Shown here piece by piece: positions 15,873-25,741 of a stretch of 64,000 nucleotides of DNA. How positions within the stretch are numbered: position 1 is the stretch's first letter; each line of letters starts with the position of its first letter. Made by a program: the position numbers and the translations under genes. The stretch comes from Dyadobacter sp. CY356 (GTDB lineage: Bacteria > Bacteroidota > Bacteroidia > Cytophagales > Spirosomataceae): the NCBI RefSeq assembly GCF_021440195.1, contig NZ_JAJTSZ010000002.1:372001-436000 (forward strand). Direction: 5' to 3'. The notes beneath the pieces are model-generated. The model was not told the DNA's origin. It saw only the letters and a list, made by a program, of their open reading frames with translations, and ran no database searches.

Positions 15873-17393
15873 GTGACGAAAAAGACACTGATCCTCTGCC
15901 TTTTTATACTTTTAAAATTTGTAATTCAATATTCCATCAGTGCGCCTGAATATGAACTGCACCGGGATGAATTTCTGCATATCGACCAGGGAAAACATCT
16001 TGCCTGGGGATATCTTTCAGTACCGCCCCTGACCTCGTGGACTTCCTACCTGATTTTGCTCCTGGGGAATTCAGTTTTCTGGGTCAAATTTTTCCCGGCA
16101 CTTTTTGGCATATTTACTTTGATCATCGTTTGGAAAGCGATTGAAGAGCTTGGAGGAAATTTGTTTGCACTTATTCTGGGTGCAACATCTGTTACTTTTT
16201 CTGTTCTTTTAAGAATAAATATGCTTTATCAGCCCAATTCAGCAGATATTCTTTTCTGGACATTACTCTATTTCGCTTTACTTAAATACATTAACACAAA
16301 GGATAATAAATGGCTGTATCTGATGGGGATTGCACTCGGATTTGGCTTTTTGAATAAGTATAATATCATGTTCCTGGTGTTAGGGCTCATTCCGGCATTT
16401 GCTGTGACAGATCAGCGTAATATATTCCGGAACAAACACTTATACTTTGCGGCCGGTTTGGCGCTGGTGATTATGTTACCAAATTTGATCTGGCAATACG
16501 AACATAACTTTCCTGTTATTCACCATATGAAACTGTTATCAAAAACGCAGCTTGTGAATGTGAACCGGCTGGATTTTGTCAAAGAGCAGTTCTTGTTTTT
16601 TATTGGTTCAATATTCACAATCCTGGCGGCTTTTTTGTCCTTCTTTATATATAAGCCATTTCGAAAATATCGAGTCTTCTTTTGGTCTTTTCTTTTTACA
16701 TTTTCCTTATTTGTTTATCTAAGAGCCAAAGGATATTACGCCATCGGTTTATATCCGATTTTTCTTGCTTTTGGGTCAGTTTATTTTGAAAAGATATTTA
16801 CAGCACGATTGGTATGGCTGCGTTATGCGTCTGTGCTTATCATTCTCATTTTATTTGTGCCGCTTTTGCAAGTGGCGTTTCCCATAAAAAGTCCTGTCCA
16901 AATTGTCGAAAATCCTGAAATGTTTAAAGCATTGGGAATGCTCCGCTGGGAGGATGGAAAAGACCATCAGCTGCCGCAGGATTTTGCAGATATGCAGGGC
17001 TGGAAAGAGCTGGCGGAAAAAGTAGATGCCGATTACGAAAAAATCAGCGATAAAAAGCATACACTTGTGCTCTGCGATAATTACGGACAGGCCGGAGCGA
17101 TTAATTTCTATTCAAAGTATAAAAATATTGGAGCGGTAACGATGAATGCGGATTATATTGACTGGATTCCGCTTGATGAGGAAATTAAAAATGTTATACT
17201 GGTGCAGAACGCAGATGACGATGATAAAGACAGAAAAAAGGAGCAGCCACTTTTCAGGAAAATAGCGTTGACAGGTAAGATTGAAAATCAATATGCGAGA
17301 GAGCATGGAACAAGTGTTTACATTTTACTGGACGCAAAAGTTTCTATCAACAAAATCCTGGAAGACGATATCCGCGAGAACCGTTGGGAATGA
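15873..17393 (+). CDS. ArnT/PMT-like membrane glycosyltransferase (GT39-type)
   Basis: Integral membrane protein of 506 residues with about 10 or more hydrophobic helices in the first 340 residues and a soluble C-terminal domain of about 150 residues. LHRDEFLHIDQGKHLAWG after the first helix contains the acidic DE pair typical of GT-C glycosyltransferases of the PMT_2 family, followed by VPPLTSW. Such enzymes transfer a sugar from a polyprenyl-phosphate donor to lipid or protein on the periplasmic side. Acceptor unknown. The start is GTG. The DUF1080 gene follows after 27 bp. Confidence 0.8.
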   Translation: MTKKTLILCLFILLKFVIQYSISAPEYELHRDEFLHIDQGKHLAWGYLSVPPLTSWTSYLILLLGNSVFWVKFFPALFGIFTLIIVWKAIEELGGNLFALILGATSVTFSVLLRINMLYQPNSADILFWTLLYFALLKYINTKDNKWLYLMGIALGFGFLNKYNIMFLVLGLIPAFAVTDQRNIFRNKHLYFAAGLALVIMLPNLIWQYEHNFPVIHHMKLLSKTQLVNVNRLDFVKEQFLFFIGSIFTILAAFLSFFIYKPFRKYRVFFWSFLFTFSLFVYLRAKGYYAIGLYPIFLAFGSVYFEKIFTARLVWLRYASVLIILILFVPLLQVAFPIKSPVQIVENPEMFKALGMLRWEDGKDHQLPQDFADMQGWKELAEKVDADYEKISDKKHTLVLCDNYGQAGAINFYSKYKNIGAVTMNADYIDWIPLDEEIKNVILVQNADDDDKDRKKEQPLFRKIALTGKIENQYAREHGTSVYILLDAKVSINKILEDDIRENRWE

Positions 17394-17420
17394 CATATTT
17401 ATAAATTATTTAAACCAATT

Positions 17421-18110
17421 ATGAGAAAACAATTTTTACTGGCCGTTTGTATTTTTGCTGCGCCATTGATCTCAAATGCACAAAAAACGAAAGATTTACT
17501 AAATGGCAAAGATCTGTCTGGCTGGCATATTGATGTGCCGGAAATGGATAAAGATCCAAAAGTCAAGTCACCATTTATAATCCGGAATGGTATGTTGGTC
17601 AGTATGGGTAAACCTGGCGGACATTTGATCACGAACGCTGATTATGAAAATTTCAGATTAACCTTCCAATATAGGTTTGCAGGAAAACCTGGAAATTGTG
17701 GCGCCTTGGTATTTGTTTCAACGCCAAGAGCTTTGTATGATATGTTTCCTAAGTCTATCGAAGTCCAAATGATGCATGAAAATGCAGGTGATTTTTGGTG
17801 CATTCAGGAAGATATTACAACGCCTGATATGGAAAAAAGGCGCGGTCCAAAAGCGAACTGGGGTGTCAATGGAGATAAATTAAGAAGAATACCAAACCTG
17901 ACCGACGGCAGCGAAAAACCACTTGGTGAATGGAATAGTATGACAATCGAGTGTGTAAAAAATTCTATCAAAGTCTGGCTTAACGGCGATTTTGTAAACT
18001 ACGGGTATAATGCAACGGCGCAAAAAGGTCATATTGCATTACAGTCTGAGGGTGCAGAAGTTGAATTTAAAAAGGTTCAGGTAACCCCTATTACGCAGCT
18101 TAGCAAGTGA
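17421..18110 (+). CDS. DUF1080 (3-keto-disaccharide hydrolase) domain protein
   Basis: Exported protein of 229 residues: signal peptide MRKQFLLAVCIFAAPLISNAQ, then one DUF1080 lectin-like beta-sandwich starting KDLLNGKDLSGWHID and ending GHIALQSEGAEVEFKKVQV. Some members of this family hydrolyse 3-keto-glycosides, products of Gfo/Idh/MocA-type oxidation. A Gfo/Idh/MocA gene lies in the window at 24351 but is not adjacent. Activity on 3-keto sugars is possible but inferred from the family. Confidence 0.85.
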   Translation: MRKQFLLAVCIFAAPLISNAQKTKDLLNGKDLSGWHIDVPEMDKDPKVKSPFIIRNGMLVSMGKPGGHLITNADYENFRLTFQYRFAGKPGNCGALVFVSTPRALYDMFPKSIEVQMMHENAGDFWCIQEDITTPDMEKRRGPKANWGVNGDKLRRIPNLTDGSEKPLGEWNSMTIECVKNSIKVWLNGDFVNYGYNATAQKGHIALQSEGAEVEFKKVQVTPITQLSK

Positions 18111-18246
18111 TCATTGACATCCAGAGCTGCGAATATGCTCTCGTAGGCAGGAATTTATTAATTGAATTTTTTTGATATGATCTTACAAATTGCCGTCAAA
18201 AATTTCTGTTCTTTTGCAGGCAAGAACTATTCTGAAAATAATTATC

Positions 18247-19257
18247 ATGCAGCCCTTTCCAGTTTCAAACTCAACCATATCGACCAGTCATCTTGCAGAT
18301 TTTCTTCAAAAAGAATATAAGTTCGGTTCAAAAACGGATTGTGAACTTTTAAAAACCGGAATAAGCCATACCTATCTTGTAACAACAGAATCTGAAAAAT
18401 TCATTTTTAGAATTTACAGTCTCAACTGGCGAACCAAGCCAGAAATACACGAAGAAATTCGCCTTATTAATCACTTAAAAGACAATCAGATACCAGTTTC
18501 CTACCCGATTGCTGATCCGCAAGGAAGTTATATCAAAGAATTAAATGCGCCAGAAGGAATTCGTTTCGGAGTGTTATTTTCACACGCCAAAGGTGCAAAA
18601 GCGTTAAATTATTCTGCCGGGATTCATTATAGAGTTGGGGAAACAATCGGGAAAATTCACAGGCTGACTCAAAATTTTAAACTCAACCGCGTTACTTACA
18701 CACCTGAAATTCTGCTTGAAAATTCATTTGAGTATCTTAAATTATTTCTAAATCCTGAGCAGGAAGAAATGGTTTATATGGCGGATTTGAAAGAAGTTTT
18801 GAAAAGTGAATTGGACAAAATTGACCAGTCACAAGTCAGGTTTGGAGCTGTTCACACCGATCTATGGTTTGACAATATGCATTTTTTTGAAAACGACGTA
18901 ACAATTTTCGACTTTGATTTTTGCGGGAATGGAATGCTTTGCCAGGATTTGGGGTATTATACCATGCAGCTATATAATCTTGAAAAAGATGAAACCCAGT
19001 TCAATCTGAAACTTGAAAGTTTTCTGAAAGGTTATGAAAGTATAACCCGGCTTAGCGATGAAGAAAAAAGGGTCATTCCTTATATAAGCACATCAATTTA
19101 TTTCTTTTTCCTGGGCATACAATGCCAGCGTTATGACAATTGGTCCAATGTTTTCCTGAATGAAATATATTTGTCTCGTTTTATCAATCTAATCCTCAAA
19201 AAGTGGTGCGATTATAATAAGATCTTCATCGACGACAAAATCTCAAAAATATCTTAA
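18247..19257 (+). CDS. Kinase-like phosphotransferase (APH/HSK2/SrkA type)
   Basis: Cytoplasmic protein of 336 residues with the aminoglycoside-phosphotransferase-like kinase fold. The ATP lysine region is FIFRIYSLNWR; the catalytic loop is VHTDLWFDNMHF (HxDxxxxN) about residue 206, followed by IFDFDFCGNG with the metal-binding DFD. I choose the ATG at 18247 over a TTG at 18190 because homology-like sequence begins after it. The family includes homoserine kinase and stress-response protein kinases; there is no reason to call it antibiotic resistance. Confidence 0.8.
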   Translation: MQPFPVSNSTISTSHLADFLQKEYKFGSKTDCELLKTGISHTYLVTTESEKFIFRIYSLNWRTKPEIHEEIRLINHLKDNQIPVSYPIADPQGSYIKELNAPEGIRFGVLFSHAKGAKALNYSAGIHYRVGETIGKIHRLTQNFKLNRVTYTPEILLENSFEYLKLFLNPEQEEMVYMADLKEVLKSELDKIDQSQVRFGAVHTDLWFDNMHFFENDVTIFDFDFCGNGMLCQDLGYYTMQLYNLEKDETQFNLKLESFLKGYESITRLSDEEKRVIPYISTSIYFFFLGIQCQRYDNWSNVFLNEIYLSRFINLILKKWCDYNKIFIDDKISKIS

Positions 19258-19279
19258 ACCAAACTGATTTAAACCGGAT

Positions 19280-20197
19280 ATGTATTTTCAATTGCCAAAA
19301 TCTGTAAGTTTTATCTTACTTTTCATATGTAGCCTGACAGCCGTAAAAGCTCAAATTCCGGAAAAGATTAAAAGCATATTCCCGGCAGGGACTGTCATGC
19401 ATAATAATATTTCATACGCCGGCGACACGTTGAAAAGACATAGACTGGACATTTATCTTCCGGCGAACGCAAAAGAAAAAATGCCGCTGGTCATCTGGAT
19501 TCATGGAGGTGCATGGAAAGAAAATGACAAATTTGCGGATATGGGTTACATGAAAAATACGGTTAAATCCTTCCTTGAAGAAGGATATGCTTTTGCCAGT
19601 ATCGACTACCGGTATAGCACAGACGCTATTTTCCCGGCTCAGATCCAGGATTGTAATCAGGCAATTTCCTGGCTTTATCAAAATGCCGGAAAGTACGGCG
19701 TTGATAGAAATAATTTTGCTCTTATAGGCTTCTCCGCTGGTGGGCATCTGGCGTCCTTACTTGGACTTTCAAACAATAATAAGATCAAACAATTCACGCA
19801 GGATGGAAAATCTGTTCCTTTTAAAATCAAGGCCGTGATCGATTTCTATGGACCATCCAATTTTTTAGCTTTGATTCCGAAAATTGAAATAAATGATCCA
19901 ACGGATGCTGTAACATCATTATTTGGTGCTACGATTTTGGAAAGACCGGATATGGCAACATTGGCCAGTCCTACAACTTATGTTGATGCAAATGATCCGC
20001 CATTTTTAATTTTCCACGGCCAAAAAGATGCATTAGTACCCTATACACAATCTGTCTTGTTGCGGTCGTATTTGCTGCGGGCAAAAGTGCCAAATGAGCT
20101 GACAATCGTGACAGACGCTCCGCATTATGGAGAAATGTTTGATGTGGAATCTAACAGAAAAAAGATTTCAGTTTTTCTTAAAACGTATTTAAAATAG
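19280..20197 (+). CDS. Exported alpha/beta hydrolase (BD-FAE-like carboxylesterase)
   Basis: Protein of 305 residues with a signal peptide (residues 1-25, ends VKAQ). Oxyanion-loop HGGAW lies at about residues 75-79, the nucleophile elbow GFSAGGHLAS about residue 155, the acid in FHGQKDALVPY and the base in DAPHYGEM near the C-terminus. This is the pattern of BD-FAE/acetylesterase-like enzymes that cut acyl groups from sugars or small esters. The start lies 22 bp after the kinase-like gene and the LspA gene follows 16 bp later, so a three-gene operon is likely. Confidence 0.85.
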   Translation: MYFQLPKSVSFILLFICSLTAVKAQIPEKIKSIFPAGTVMHNNISYAGDTLKRHRLDIYLPANAKEKMPLVIWIHGGAWKENDKFADMGYMKNTVKSFLEEGYAFASIDYRYSTDAIFPAQIQDCNQAISWLYQNAGKYGVDRNNFALIGFSAGGHLASLLGLSNNNKIKQFTQDGKSVPFKIKAVIDFYGPSNFLALIPKIEINDPTDAVTSLFGATILERPDMATLASPTTYVDANDPPFLIFHGQKDALVPYTQSVLLRSYLLRAKVPNELTIVTDAPHYGEMFDVESNRKKISVFLKTYLK

Positions 20198-20213
20198 TAC
20201 GCGAAGTCTACCA

Positions 20214-20714
20214 ATGAATAAAAATCGAATTATAACAAATATTTCCGTTCTACTTGTCCTGATTGCTAACATTGGATGCGATCAGATCTCTAAAAATATT
20301 GTCAGGGAAAAAATTGATTATTATGAAAGCATCAACCTGATCAGTAAATATCTAACGCTTACGAAAGTCGAAAATGAAGGTGCTCTTCTTAGTTTAGGAA
20401 GTTCCTTACCCGAAACGATAAAATTTATTCTACTTTCCGGAATCCCGGCACTTGCTCTGGCATTTGGTATTGGATATATGTTTTTACGAAAAAATATATC
20501 ATTTATGAGTATGCTTGCCCTGAGTTTCGCAATTGGTGGCGGCATTGGAAATATTTATGATCGTATCGTGCACGGTTCTGTGACTGATTTTCTTCATATC
20601 GATTTGGGTGTTTTCCAAACCGGCATTTTCAATATGGCTGATGTTTCAATTGTGGTGGGAATGGCTTTGTTTTTTCTACAATCATTTTTTAACCGGCAAC
20701 CAACACTTTCCTAG
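20214..20714 (+). CDS. lspA: Signal peptidase II (lipoprotein signal peptidase)
   Basis: Inner-membrane aspartyl protease of 166 residues that removes the signal peptide of prolipoproteins. It has four hydrophobic helices; GCDQISKNIVR at residues 21-31 is the conserved first-helix D-Q-x-x-K motif, and the catalytic aspartates are D116 in NIYDRIVHGSVTDF and D143 in FNMADVSI. The gene follows an exported esterase by 16 bp and is not next to ileS or dksA-like genes, so it may be a second copy. Lipoproteins in the window that could be substrates are at 9913, 35253 and 60108. Confidence 0.9.
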   Translation: MNKNRIITNISVLLVLIANIGCDQISKNIVREKIDYYESINLISKYLTLTKVENEGALLSLGSSLPETIKFILLSGIPALALAFGIGYMFLRKNISFMSMLALSFAIGGGIGNIYDRIVHGSVTDFLHIDLGVFQTGIFNMADVSIVVGMALFFLQSFFNRQPTLS

Positions 20715-20731
20715 TTGGTTAAGGTACAGTA

Positions 20732-21982
20732 TCAGTATTTCATTTTAAATTTTGTTAAAACAGGAAGGTTTTTTTTCTTTCTTTTTAGTTCAGTTTGATA
20801 AATGACCTGACCCAGATTTTTCATGAAAGGATAACACACTTCCTTATACTCGTATTTTCCATCATTATAAATTTCATCATCATTTGACTGCACGACCGCA
20901 GTTAGAAAAAATTCTACCTTATTCCTGAAATCAACGAAGTAGGCATTATCAATTATAAACCCGTAGGAGTCGCCATACTTGTTAAAAATACGAATATCCG
21001 GGTCAGGTGTGACAGTGGAATCTGCTCCATAAAATAGAAATTTAGAACTGGTCGGCCAGTTTTCCTTTGGATCATATTTTGGATAATCACTTTCGGTCGG
21101 ATACTTACTCATATAAGTATAGATAAGATTGTAATCATCAGCGGTTAATTGAAACTGCTTTTGCATTGGATATGCCTCCGGAAAAATAAGTTTTTTCATT
21201 ACCTCCTGCTGATCGGTCATACTGAACGCATTCCGGTTAGTCATGTTGAAAGGCTTGTTAACCAGCCTGTCCGAGCTATCCAGATAGGCTTTACCCATTA
21301 CCAGATTGCTTAGCTGAATCGGATAATCAGCAGCATCAAATTTCCCCGGTTGGCTGTAAACCATTTTTCCATTACTATAAAACGAAACCGGATTGGTATG
21401 TCGCGAAGTGAGTTCAGTATCCTTTACTGCGTATCGATTTAAAATGCGGCTTGTTGTCAATCCATAATCTTTCAAACGGTGATTTATTTCTGCTCTGCCA
21501 ACAAATTCATAAAGCCGATTATAAGCGTCATTGTCGCTCACCAATAGAATTTTTTTGATGTAATGTTTGATAGATGGCAGGCCATTTTCGGAAGTCGAGT
21601 CTTTTTCAACGCTCGTTTGTTTATCAAAATCTGCTCCGGTTATCATTGTACTTTCTTTGCTCAAACCCGGAATTTTGAGTGTATTAATTTTTTCCAGCGC
21701 AAAAATTAAAGTGGGCAGCTTAACGGTACTGGCTGGAAAAAAGTAGCGGTGGTCATCAAGATTGTAACTGTATGTTTTGAAATGAGGTACATTGTTATTA
21801 TCCCTGTCAATTTGGGTATACAAAATTTGAACCTGGTTTTTTTTTGGATGATTCAGAATATGGGAAAATTTATCTGGATGACTTTTCAGAAGCTTTTCCA
21901 GATAGATGGTGTCGATTTTTTGGGCAATAGTTGCAGTGCTGATGAAGGAAAACAGGATTATGGAAAGTAATGTTTTTATCAT
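20732..21982 (-). CDS. Exported class A beta-lactamase-like serine hydrolase
   Basis: Protein of 416 residues: signal peptide (residues 1-20, ends TIAQ), catalytic domain with STVK at residues 85-88 (SxxK), SDN in LLVSDNDAY about residue 148, and NKYGDSYG toward the C-terminus at the place of the KTG motif. KYG in place of K-T/S-G and the extra length are unlike true class A beta-lactamases, so it is better described as a beta-lactamase2/PBP-like hydrolase, perhaps acting on cell-wall peptides. It converges with the lspA gene across 17 bp. Confidence 0.75.
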   Translation of the reverse strand: MIKTLLSIILFSFISTATIAQKIDTIYLEKLLKSHPDKFSHILNHPKKNQVQILYTQIDRDNNNVPHFKTYSYNLDDHRYFFPASTVKLPTLIFALEKINTLKIPGLSKESTMITGADFDKQTSVEKDSTSENGLPSIKHYIKKILLVSDNDAYNRLYEFVGRAEINHRLKDYGLTTSRILNRYAVKDTELTSRHTNPVSFYSNGKMVYSQPGKFDAADYPIQLSNLVMGKAYLDSSDRLVNKPFNMTNRNAFSMTDQQEVMKKLIFPEAYPMQKQFQLTADDYNLIYTYMSKYPTESDYPKYDPKENWPTSSKFLFYGADSTVTPDPDIRIFNKYGDSYGFIIDNAYFVDFRNKVEFFLTAVVQSNDDEIYNDGKYEYKEVCYPFMKNLGQVIYQTELKRKKKNLPVLTKFKMKY

Positions 21983-22084
21983 TAAGGTATGGGTTTATTT
22001 ATGTGAAATTTACCTACAAGTATTGCGGTGCGCTGCACCTTTGAAAAACTAAGATTTTGGTTTCGATTTCTCCCAATAAATCAC

Positions 22085-22828
22085 TTATTCTTCATCTACA
22101 CCTTCCACATAAGATCCCTCCTCAGTTTTGGTAGAATTTTCTACTGCATCATTGATAAATTTCAACTCTTCTGTTGTTAAATCCCTCCATTTTCCAACCG
22201 GCAAATTATCTAATGTTACATTCATGATGCGCACGCGTTTCAACTTTGTTACGCTATATCCCAAATATTCACACATCCTTCGTATCTGCCTGTTTAAACC
22301 TTGTGTCAGGATAATGGTGAAAACGAAATGGCCGTCTTTCCTGACAAAACACTTCTTCGTAACAGTATCCAGAATCGGAATTCCGTTACTCATTTTTTGG
22401 ATAAAATCAGGTTTAATAGGCTTATCAACCGTTACTACATATTCCTTTTCATGATTATTTCCGGCACGTAGAATCTTATTAACGATATCGCCATCACTGG
22501 TCAAAAATATCAAACCTTCCGACGGTTTATCCAGTCGGCCAATTGGAAAAATCCTTTCCTTATGATTAATAAAATCGATGATATTACCTTTTATTTGTCG
22601 CTCGGTTGTACAGGTAATCCCGACCGGTTTATTAAAAGCAATATAGATCCCTGCTTTTTTTACTTTCAAAGGTTTTCCATCCACCAAAATTTCATCTGCA
22701 TCTGTCGCCTTGTCACCCAAAACCGCTTGTCTGCCGTTTAAAGTTACCCGCCCCTGTTCCACAAGCCTGTCTGCCTCACGACGGGAACAAAAACCCGTTT
22801 CACTTATAAACTTATTTATTCGTATCAA
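22085..22828 (-). CDS. rluF: 23S rRNA pseudouridine synthase RluF
   Basis: RNA-modifying enzyme of 247 residues. An S4 RNA-binding domain occupies residues 2-60 ([20 protein letters not shown]); the catalytic domain has D100 in [10 protein letters not shown] and the C-terminal [12 protein letters not shown]. The combination of S4 and the RsuA-type motif RLDKPSEGL with [13 protein letters not shown] is typical of RluF (uridine 2604 of 23S rRNA), which in some species also modifies tRNA-Tyr. A tail of about 20 acidic residues follows. The gene stands alone. Confidence 0.88.
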   Translation of the reverse strand: MIRINKFISETGFCSRREADRLVEQGRVTLNGRQAVLGDKATDADEILVDGKPLKVKKAGIYIAFNKPVGITCTTERQIKGNIIDFINHKERIFPIGRLDKPSEGLIFLTSDGDIVNKILRAGNNHEKEYVVTVDKPIKPDFIQKMSNGIPILDTVTKKCFVRKDGHFVFTIILTQGLNRQIRRMCEYLGYSVTKLKRVRIMNVTLDNLPVGKWRDLTTEELKFINDAVENSTKTEEGSYVEGVDEE

Positions 22829-22967
22829 ACTAATACTTTATTGATGTTAAAACCCGGATTTCAATACACTGATTTAAAGATTGCAAAAAAAATCCGGATT
22901 GAAATCAAAGAAATGGCCTCTTTGTCACTTTCTATTCCAAAAACAAAGTAAATTATAATCTATATCC

Positions 22968-24293
22968 ATGCGAAACATCCTAAATCCGGAATCCCAAAAA
23001 CTACGGTTTTACTATTTTATCTTTTTCCTCACACTGGCATTTGCGCCGGCTTTTGCCCAACCGATTGAGCGTGCAACTAAAATAATTGTTGCTCCCGACC
23101 GTGAGGACTGGACTTATAAAACTGGTGATAAAGCAAAGTTTACGATTACTGTTTTAAAGAACGGAAATCCTGTAAAAAATGCCTCCATACGTTATGAAAT
23201 CGGGCTGGAAAAAATGGAGCCTACCATCAAGGAAACCAAAACAGCCGCCAACGGAACCATTACCATTGATGCCGGAACGTTGAAAGCACCTGGATTTTTA
23301 AGATGCGTTGCATGGACAGCCAATGGAGAAGGCGAATACCGGGGACTGGCAACGGCAGGTTTTGACCCCGAAAAGATCCAACCTACGGTAACAAATCCTG
23401 ATGATTTTGATACTTTCTGGGAAACCGCAAAAAAGGAACTGGCAACGATTCCGATGGATGCCAAAATGACTTTACTACCGGAACGATGCACGGAAAAAGT
23501 AAATGTATACCATGTTAATTTACAGAATTTCAAAATTGGTACCAGATTATACGGCATCCTGAGCGTACCTAAAAAAGAAGGGAAATATCCTGCTTTACTG
23601 AAAGTTCCTGGTGCCGGCGTCCGGGCTTATTATGGAGATCCTTTTATGGCAGAAAAAGATATCATCACATTTGAAATTGGTATCCATGGCATTTCTGTAA
23701 TTATGGATCCAAGCGTTTACACTGATCTGGGTTATGGTGCTTTGAATGGTTATCCAAATTACAATCTGGATGATAAGGATCGGTTTTATTACAAACATGT
23801 TTACATGGGGTGCGTTCGCGCCAATGATTTCCTGACCAGCTTACCTCAATATGACGGTTCAAATCTTGCCGTGACGGGTGGAAGCCAGGGAGGTGCTTTA
23901 TCTATTGTTACTGCTGGTCTGGATTCCCGCGTAAAATGGCTTGGCGCTTTTTATCCTGCCTTAAGTGATGTTACAGGTTACCTGAGTGGAAGAGCTGGTG
24001 GATGGCCTCATTATTTTGACAAGGCCAGTGTCAAGGTAAATAACACAAAAGAAAAACTGGCCACTGTGGGATATTACGACGTTGTCAATTTTGCAAGACG
24101 CGTAAAAGTACCAGGTTATTATATGTGGGGGTATAATGACGAAACATGTCCGCCAACTTCCATGTATTCAGCCTACAACGTGACAACCGCGCCAAAAGAA
24201 TTGAAACTATACCTGGAAACAGGTCACTGGACATACCCGGAAGAACGCGATATAATGAACAACTGGCTAATCACAAAGCTAAAAGGAAAATAA
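22968..24293 (+). CDS. Acetyl xylan esterase (AXE1 family) with N-terminal beta-sandwich
   Basis: Exported esterase of 441 residues. A hydrophobic N-terminal signal (ends FAPAFAQ about residue 31) is followed by an Ig-like beta domain (residues about 40-130, KGD-type strands) and the AXE1 alpha/beta hydrolase domain. Nucleophile S is in VTGGSQGGALS, the acid in WGYNDETCPP and the base in LETGHWTYPEE. AXE1 enzymes remove acetyl groups from xylan, xylo-oligosaccharides or cephalosporin-like esters. The oxidoreductase gene starts 57 bp later, probably co-transcribed. Confidence 0.87.
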   Translation: MRNILNPESQKLRFYYFIFFLTLAFAPAFAQPIERATKIIVAPDREDWTYKTGDKAKFTITVLKNGNPVKNASIRYEIGLEKMEPTIKETKTAANGTITIDAGTLKAPGFLRCVAWTANGEGEYRGLATAGFDPEKIQPTVTNPDDFDTFWETAKKELATIPMDAKMTLLPERCTEKVNVYHVNLQNFKIGTRLYGILSVPKKEGKYPALLKVPGAGVRAYYGDPFMAEKDIITFEIGIHGISVIMDPSVYTDLGYGALNGYPNYNLDDKDRFYYKHVYMGCVRANDFLTSLPQYDGSNLAVTGGSQGGALSIVTAGLDSRVKWLGAFYPALSDVTGYLSGRAGGWPHYFDKASVKVNNTKEKLATVGYYDVVNFARRVKVPGYYMWGYNDETCPPTSMYSAYNVTTAPKELKLYLETGHWTYPEERDIMNNWLITKLKGK

Positions 24294-24350
24294 GCCAGAA
24301 TAAGCCATCATTCAATCACTCTCTCATTCTCACATTCAATCATTAATAAG

Positions 24351-25655
24351 ATGGATCGCAGGAAATTCATTGAGCAGTCGGTAATTGCAGGAGCGGCGTT
24401 TTCATCGCTACCGCTTCTGACATCATTAAAAAGAACGACACAATACAAAACAGCACTTATAGGTTCGGGTTGGTGGGGTACGAATATTCTTCGTTGTGCC
24501 ATTCAGGCGGGAGAATCTAAAGTGGTTGCGCTTTGTGATGCTGACGAAAATCAATTAAAAATCACCAATACCGAGGTTACAAAACTTTCGCCGGACAAAC
24601 CGAAATTGTACAAGGATTACCGGGAAATGCTTTTGAAGGAAAAGCCGGAAATTGTAATCGTGGCAACGCCAGACCATTGGCATGCATTATGTTGCATCGC
24701 AGCCGTGGAATCCGGGGCGCATGTTTATGTAGAAAAGCCAATTTGTCATACCATTCAGGAAGGTAGGGCTATGGTAAATGCGACCAGAAAACATGGCCGG
24801 ATTGTTCAGGTAGGTACGCACCGGCGTGTGTCTCCGCATAATGTTTCCGGAATGGATTTCCTTAAATCTGGAAAAGCAGGAAAAATTGGTATGGCGAGAG
24901 CATTTGTTCATTATGGCGGTGGTGCCGGCCAGAAAGTGGCTGATGAAGAAGTACCAAAAGGACTTGACTGGGATATGTATTGCGGTCCGGCGCAAATGGT
25001 GCCCTATAATAAAACAATCCACCCGAAAGGATTCCGTAATTACCTGAATTTTGCCAACGGAACATTAGGCGACTGGGGAATCCACTGGCTGGATCAGGTC
25101 CTGTGGTGGTCTGAACAGAAATATCCAAAAAAGGTTTATTCAACCGGTGGCCGGGCCATTCGTCAGGACAATACTGACGCGCCGGATCATCAGGTTGCCG
25201 TTTACGATTTTGAAGGGTTTACGCTGGAATGGGAACACCGTAATTTTGGGGCAAACAATGCTGAGAAAACGCACCCGCAGCAAGCGGTTGGTGTCTATTT
25301 TTATGGAACGGAAGGTACTTTCCATATGGGCTGGCTTGATGGCTGGACATTTTATCCTTCCAATCCTAACAAACCTGTTATTCATCAGGATGCACAACTG
25401 AATAAACCTGATGATCAGAATATCCAGCAATTGTGGGCTAATTTTCTTACATCTATAAAAACTAATAAACCGCCAATTTGTGAAATAGAAGTTGGGCAGC
25501 GTTCCACAAATATGGCCTTACTGGGTATGCTGTCTTACAAATTAGGAAGAAGTATTGTCTGGGATGGAGAAAAAGAAATAATCCCCGGAGATGCCGAAGC
25601 AAACAAATTGTTAAGGAGAGATTACCGTGGAGAATGGAAGTATCCTGAAGCTTAA
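24351..25655 (+). CDS. Gfo/Idh/MocA family oxidoreductase with Tat-like signal
   Basis: NAD(P)-dependent sugar oxidoreductase of 434 residues. The N-terminus MDRRKFIEQSVIAGAAF has an RRKFI twin-arginine-like motif before a hydrophobic stretch, as in exported Bacteroidota members. The Rossmann motif is LIGSGWWGTN (about residue 36), the conserved EKPICHT lies about residue 127 and GDWGIHWLDQVLWW contains the catalytic-region His/Asp. The likely substrates are sugars, cyclitols or 3-keto intermediates. It follows the AXE1 esterase and ends at a strong bidirectional terminator. Confidence 0.88.
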   Translation: MDRRKFIEQSVIAGAAFSSLPLLTSLKRTTQYKTALIGSGWWGTNILRCAIQAGESKVVALCDADENQLKITNTEVTKLSPDKPKLYKDYREMLLKEKPEIVIVATPDHWHALCCIAAVESGAHVYVEKPICHTIQEGRAMVNATRKHGRIVQVGTHRRVSPHNVSGMDFLKSGKAGKIGMARAFVHYGGGAGQKVADEEVPKGLDWDMYCGPAQMVPYNKTIHPKGFRNYLNFANGTLGDWGIHWLDQVLWWSEQKYPKKVYSTGGRAIRQDNTDAPDHQVAVYDFEGFTLEWEHRNFGANNAEKTHPQQAVGVYFYGTEGTFHMGWLDGWTFYPSNPNKPVIHQDAQLNKPDDQNIQQLWANFLTSIKTNKPPICEIEVGQRSTNMALLGMLSYKLGRSIVWDGEKEIIPGDAEANKLLRRDYRGEWKYPEA

Positions 25656-25675
25656 AATAAAAACATTATATAACA

Positions 25676-25716
25676 AAAAACCGGGTTGAAGTTTTAAACA
25701 TTCAACCCGGTTTTTA
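25676..25716. terminator. Bidirectional terminator between oxidoreductase and small gene
   Basis: AAAAACCGGGTTGAA (25676-25690) is exactly complementary to TTCAACCCGGTTTTT (25701-25715), loop of 10. A-run and T-run give U-tails in both directions, suited to the convergent genes on each side. Confidence 0.85.
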
Positions 25717-25741
25717 AAAATCTTGATTTTGGCTAACAGAA

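Noticed and set aside
18247-19257. Antibiotic resistance by aminoglycoside phosphotransferase
   Set aside because: The fold is shared with homoserine kinase and other metabolic kinases; no feature specific to drug-modifying enzymes is seen.
20732-21982. Beta-lactamase conferring antibiotic resistance
   Set aside because: The third motif reads KYG and the protein is much longer than class A enzymes, so a drug-resistance call is not supported.
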